Origin: Spirochaetota bacterium
GTDB taxonomy: Bacteria > Spirochaetota > Spirochaetia > Treponematales > Rectinemataceae
Assembly: GCA_023421875.1 (NCBI GenBank)
Contig: JAEZSM010000192.1
Span: 1-7,139 of the forward strand
Reading direction: 5' to 3'
Length of the DNA: 7,139 bases
The position numbers were made by a program, and so were the translations under genes. Below the pieces are notes generated by a model. The model saw only the letters and a program-made list of their open reading frames with translations, ran no database searches and was not told the origin of the DNA. Shown here piece after piece: positions 6,073 to 7,139 of the stretch. Positions within the stretch are counted from its first letter, which is position 1, and every line of letters begins with the position of its first letter.

Positions 6073-7139
6073 AGGACAGCCTCCTTGAGCGCCGCGGCCA
6101 GACGGTCTATTTCGGCCTTGCTGTTCATCTCAGTGACGCAGACGAGAAGCTCCTTTTCCCGTGCCGTATCGTAACGGGACAGGGCGAGACCCGGCATGAT
6201 TTTGCGTTTGGCGAGCTTGTCCACAATACTCTGGGCCGGGATGGGAGTGGAGACTAAAAATTCCTTAAAAAAACTGCGGCTCTGAACCTTAAATCCCTTC
6301 AAGCCATCGATGAGCGAAGCGGCATAGTGAGCCTTGTCGTAGCAGAGCGAAGCTACCTGCCTCATGCCGCCGGCGCCCAGGGCTGCCATGTAAATGCAGG
6401 ACTGGAGCATCACAAGACCCTGATTGGAGCAAATGTTGGAAACCGCCTTTTCCCTGCGGATATGCTGTTCCCGGGCAGTGAGGGTAAGCACGAAGCCTCG
6501 GCGGCCGTCGTGGTCCTTGGCTTCGCCGACGATGCGTCCGGGCATTCTGCGCATGAGCTTTTCCGTGGCCCCCATCATGCCAAGTCCCGGACCGCCGAAA
6601 TTCATGGCGTTGCCCAGGCTCTGGCCTTCGGCGACCACGATGTCAGCGCCCTGGGCGCCGGGGCTCTCGAGGATCGCGCACATGAGCGGATCGGCATGGA
6701 CGATGAAGAGCGCGCCGGCTTCGTGGGTTCGTTGGGCTGCCGCCTTGAGTCCGTAGACTTCCCCTGAAAAACTGGGGTAGCCCGCTACGAGGCAGGCGCA
6801 GCGCGCATCCACCGGCGCGTTTTCGGGTATTCCGGAATATTCTTCGATTTCCACCGCGAAGGAGGTAAAATAGGTCTTGAGCACCGCCTTGTATTCGGGG
6901 TGAAGATCCTTGGGTAGAAGAATTCTATTGCGCCCCTCGTCCAGCTTCCATGCCATGAGGGCAGCTTCGGCCAGGGCAGTTGCCCCGTCGTAGTGTGAGG
7001 CATTGACTACCGATACGCCGAAGAGCCGGGCCGCCATGCTCTGGTATTCGAAGATCGCCTGCAACGTGCCCTGGGAAACCTCGGGCTGATACGGCGTGTA
7101 TGCGGTGAGAAACTCTCCCCTGGATGCCAGGGCAGGCAC
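6069..7139 (-). CDS. gcvPA: Glycine dehydrogenase (decarboxylating) subunit 1, P-protein, 5' end missing
   Basis: The last 356 residues of the first P-protein subunit; the beginning lies beyond the right edge. The family is about 440-450 residues, so roughly 90 are missing, and the GTG at the edge is an internal valine rather than a start. Recognisable blocks, in window numbering, are TAYTPYQPEVSQGTLQAIFE (12-31), NASHYDGATALAEA (46-59), EGQSLGNAMNFGGPGLGMMG (171-190), MPGRIVG (199-205) and the stretch T-A-R-E-Q-H-I-R-R-E-K-A-T/V-S-N-I-C-S-N-Q (221-240, with V at 233). This subunit lacks the PLP lysine, which GcvPB supplies; the two form a heterodimeric unit. It precedes gcvPB with a four-base overlap. 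gcvT and gcvH, and any glycine riboswitch, would be upstream and outside the window. Confidence 0.96.
   Translation of the reverse strand: MPALASRGEFLTAYTPYQPEVSQGTLQAIFEYQSMAARLFGVSVVNASHYDGATALAEAALMAWKLDEGRNRILLPKDLHPEYKAVLKTYFTSFAVEIEEYSGIPENAPVDARCACLVAGYPSFSGEVYGLKAAAQRTHEAGALFIVHADPLMCAILESPGAQGADIVVAEGQSLGNAMNFGGPGLGMMGATEKLMRRMPGRIVGEAKDHDGRRGFVLTLTAREQHIRREKAVSNICSNQGLVMLQSCIYMAALGAGGMRQVASLCYDKAHYAASLIDGLKGFKVQSRSFFKEFLVSTPIPAQSIVDKLAKRKIMPGLALSRYDTAREKELLVCVTEMNSKAEIDRLAAALKEAVL
6080..6086 (-). promoter_or_regulatory. gcvPB Shine-Dalgarno inside the end of gcvPA
   Basis: AAGGAGG on the minus strand (6086-6080) lies seven bases before the gcvPB ATG and within the last codons of gcvPA. 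It confirms the gcvPB start and allows reinitiation by ribosomes finishing gcvPA. Confidence 0.85.

Noticed and set aside
6327..6767. Plus-strand open frame of 146 codons antisense to gcvPA.
   Set aside because: It lies wholly within conserved gcvPA sequence and its product has no family features.
1..7139. Search for tRNA, CRISPR repeats, insertion sequences, phage or defence genes.
   Set aside because: No cloverleaf, regularly spaced repeat, transposase motif or terminal inverted repeat was seen; the window is ordinary metabolic and envelope gene content.

Overview
The window carries five protein genes and no RNA genes, mobile elements or CRISPR. Moderately high GC, a long lipoprotein with a classic lipobox, a GlgA that starts MKIL-style, a split glycine-cleavage P-protein and an acyl-CoA synthetase ending in an FEKTPTQKIKRFLY-type tail together suggest an anaerobic bacterium. 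My best guess is a spirochaete of the Treponema/Spirochaeta group. That assignment rests on remembered family resemblance, not on a search; Bacteroidota also carry the same ligase tail.

Layout, left to right: (1) minus strand, the first 111 codons of glycogen synthase (glgA), running off the left edge. (2) A short divergent gap (334-451). (3) Plus strand, a 745-residue lipoprotein of unknown function with two similar N-terminal domains and a C-terminal beta-propeller-like half. (4) A 71-base gap with a small imperfect hairpin and a strong ribosome binding site. (5) Plus strand, a 592-residue AMP-forming long-chain acyl-CoA synthetase. (6) A perfect 14-bp hairpin flanked by A and T tracts, acting as a terminator for the convergent genes on both sides. 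(7) Minus strand, gcvPB, and overlapping it by four bases the upstream gcvPA, which is cut by the right edge. Nearly all the sequence is coding; no gap without a gene is longer than about 120 bases.

How the genes work together: GcvPA and GcvPB form the two-subunit PLP-dependent glycine decarboxylase (P-protein) of the glycine cleavage system. They are translationally coupled (ATGA overlap with a Shine-Dalgarno sequence inside the end of gcvPA). gcvT and gcvH would be expected upstream, outside the window. The acyl-CoA synthetase activates fatty acids, probably for phospholipid synthesis or remodelling. GlgA makes glycogen from ADP-glucose. The lipoprotein has no recognisable enzymatic motif. 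I see no functional link among the four transcription units beyond proximity.

I did not find a clear new biological system. The points most worth a second look are the lipoprotein's duplicated GGC-containing domain plus propeller, the two lineage-looking insertions in the acyl-CoA synthetase, and a possible leaderless GTG start of glgA sitting on top of its own promoter.
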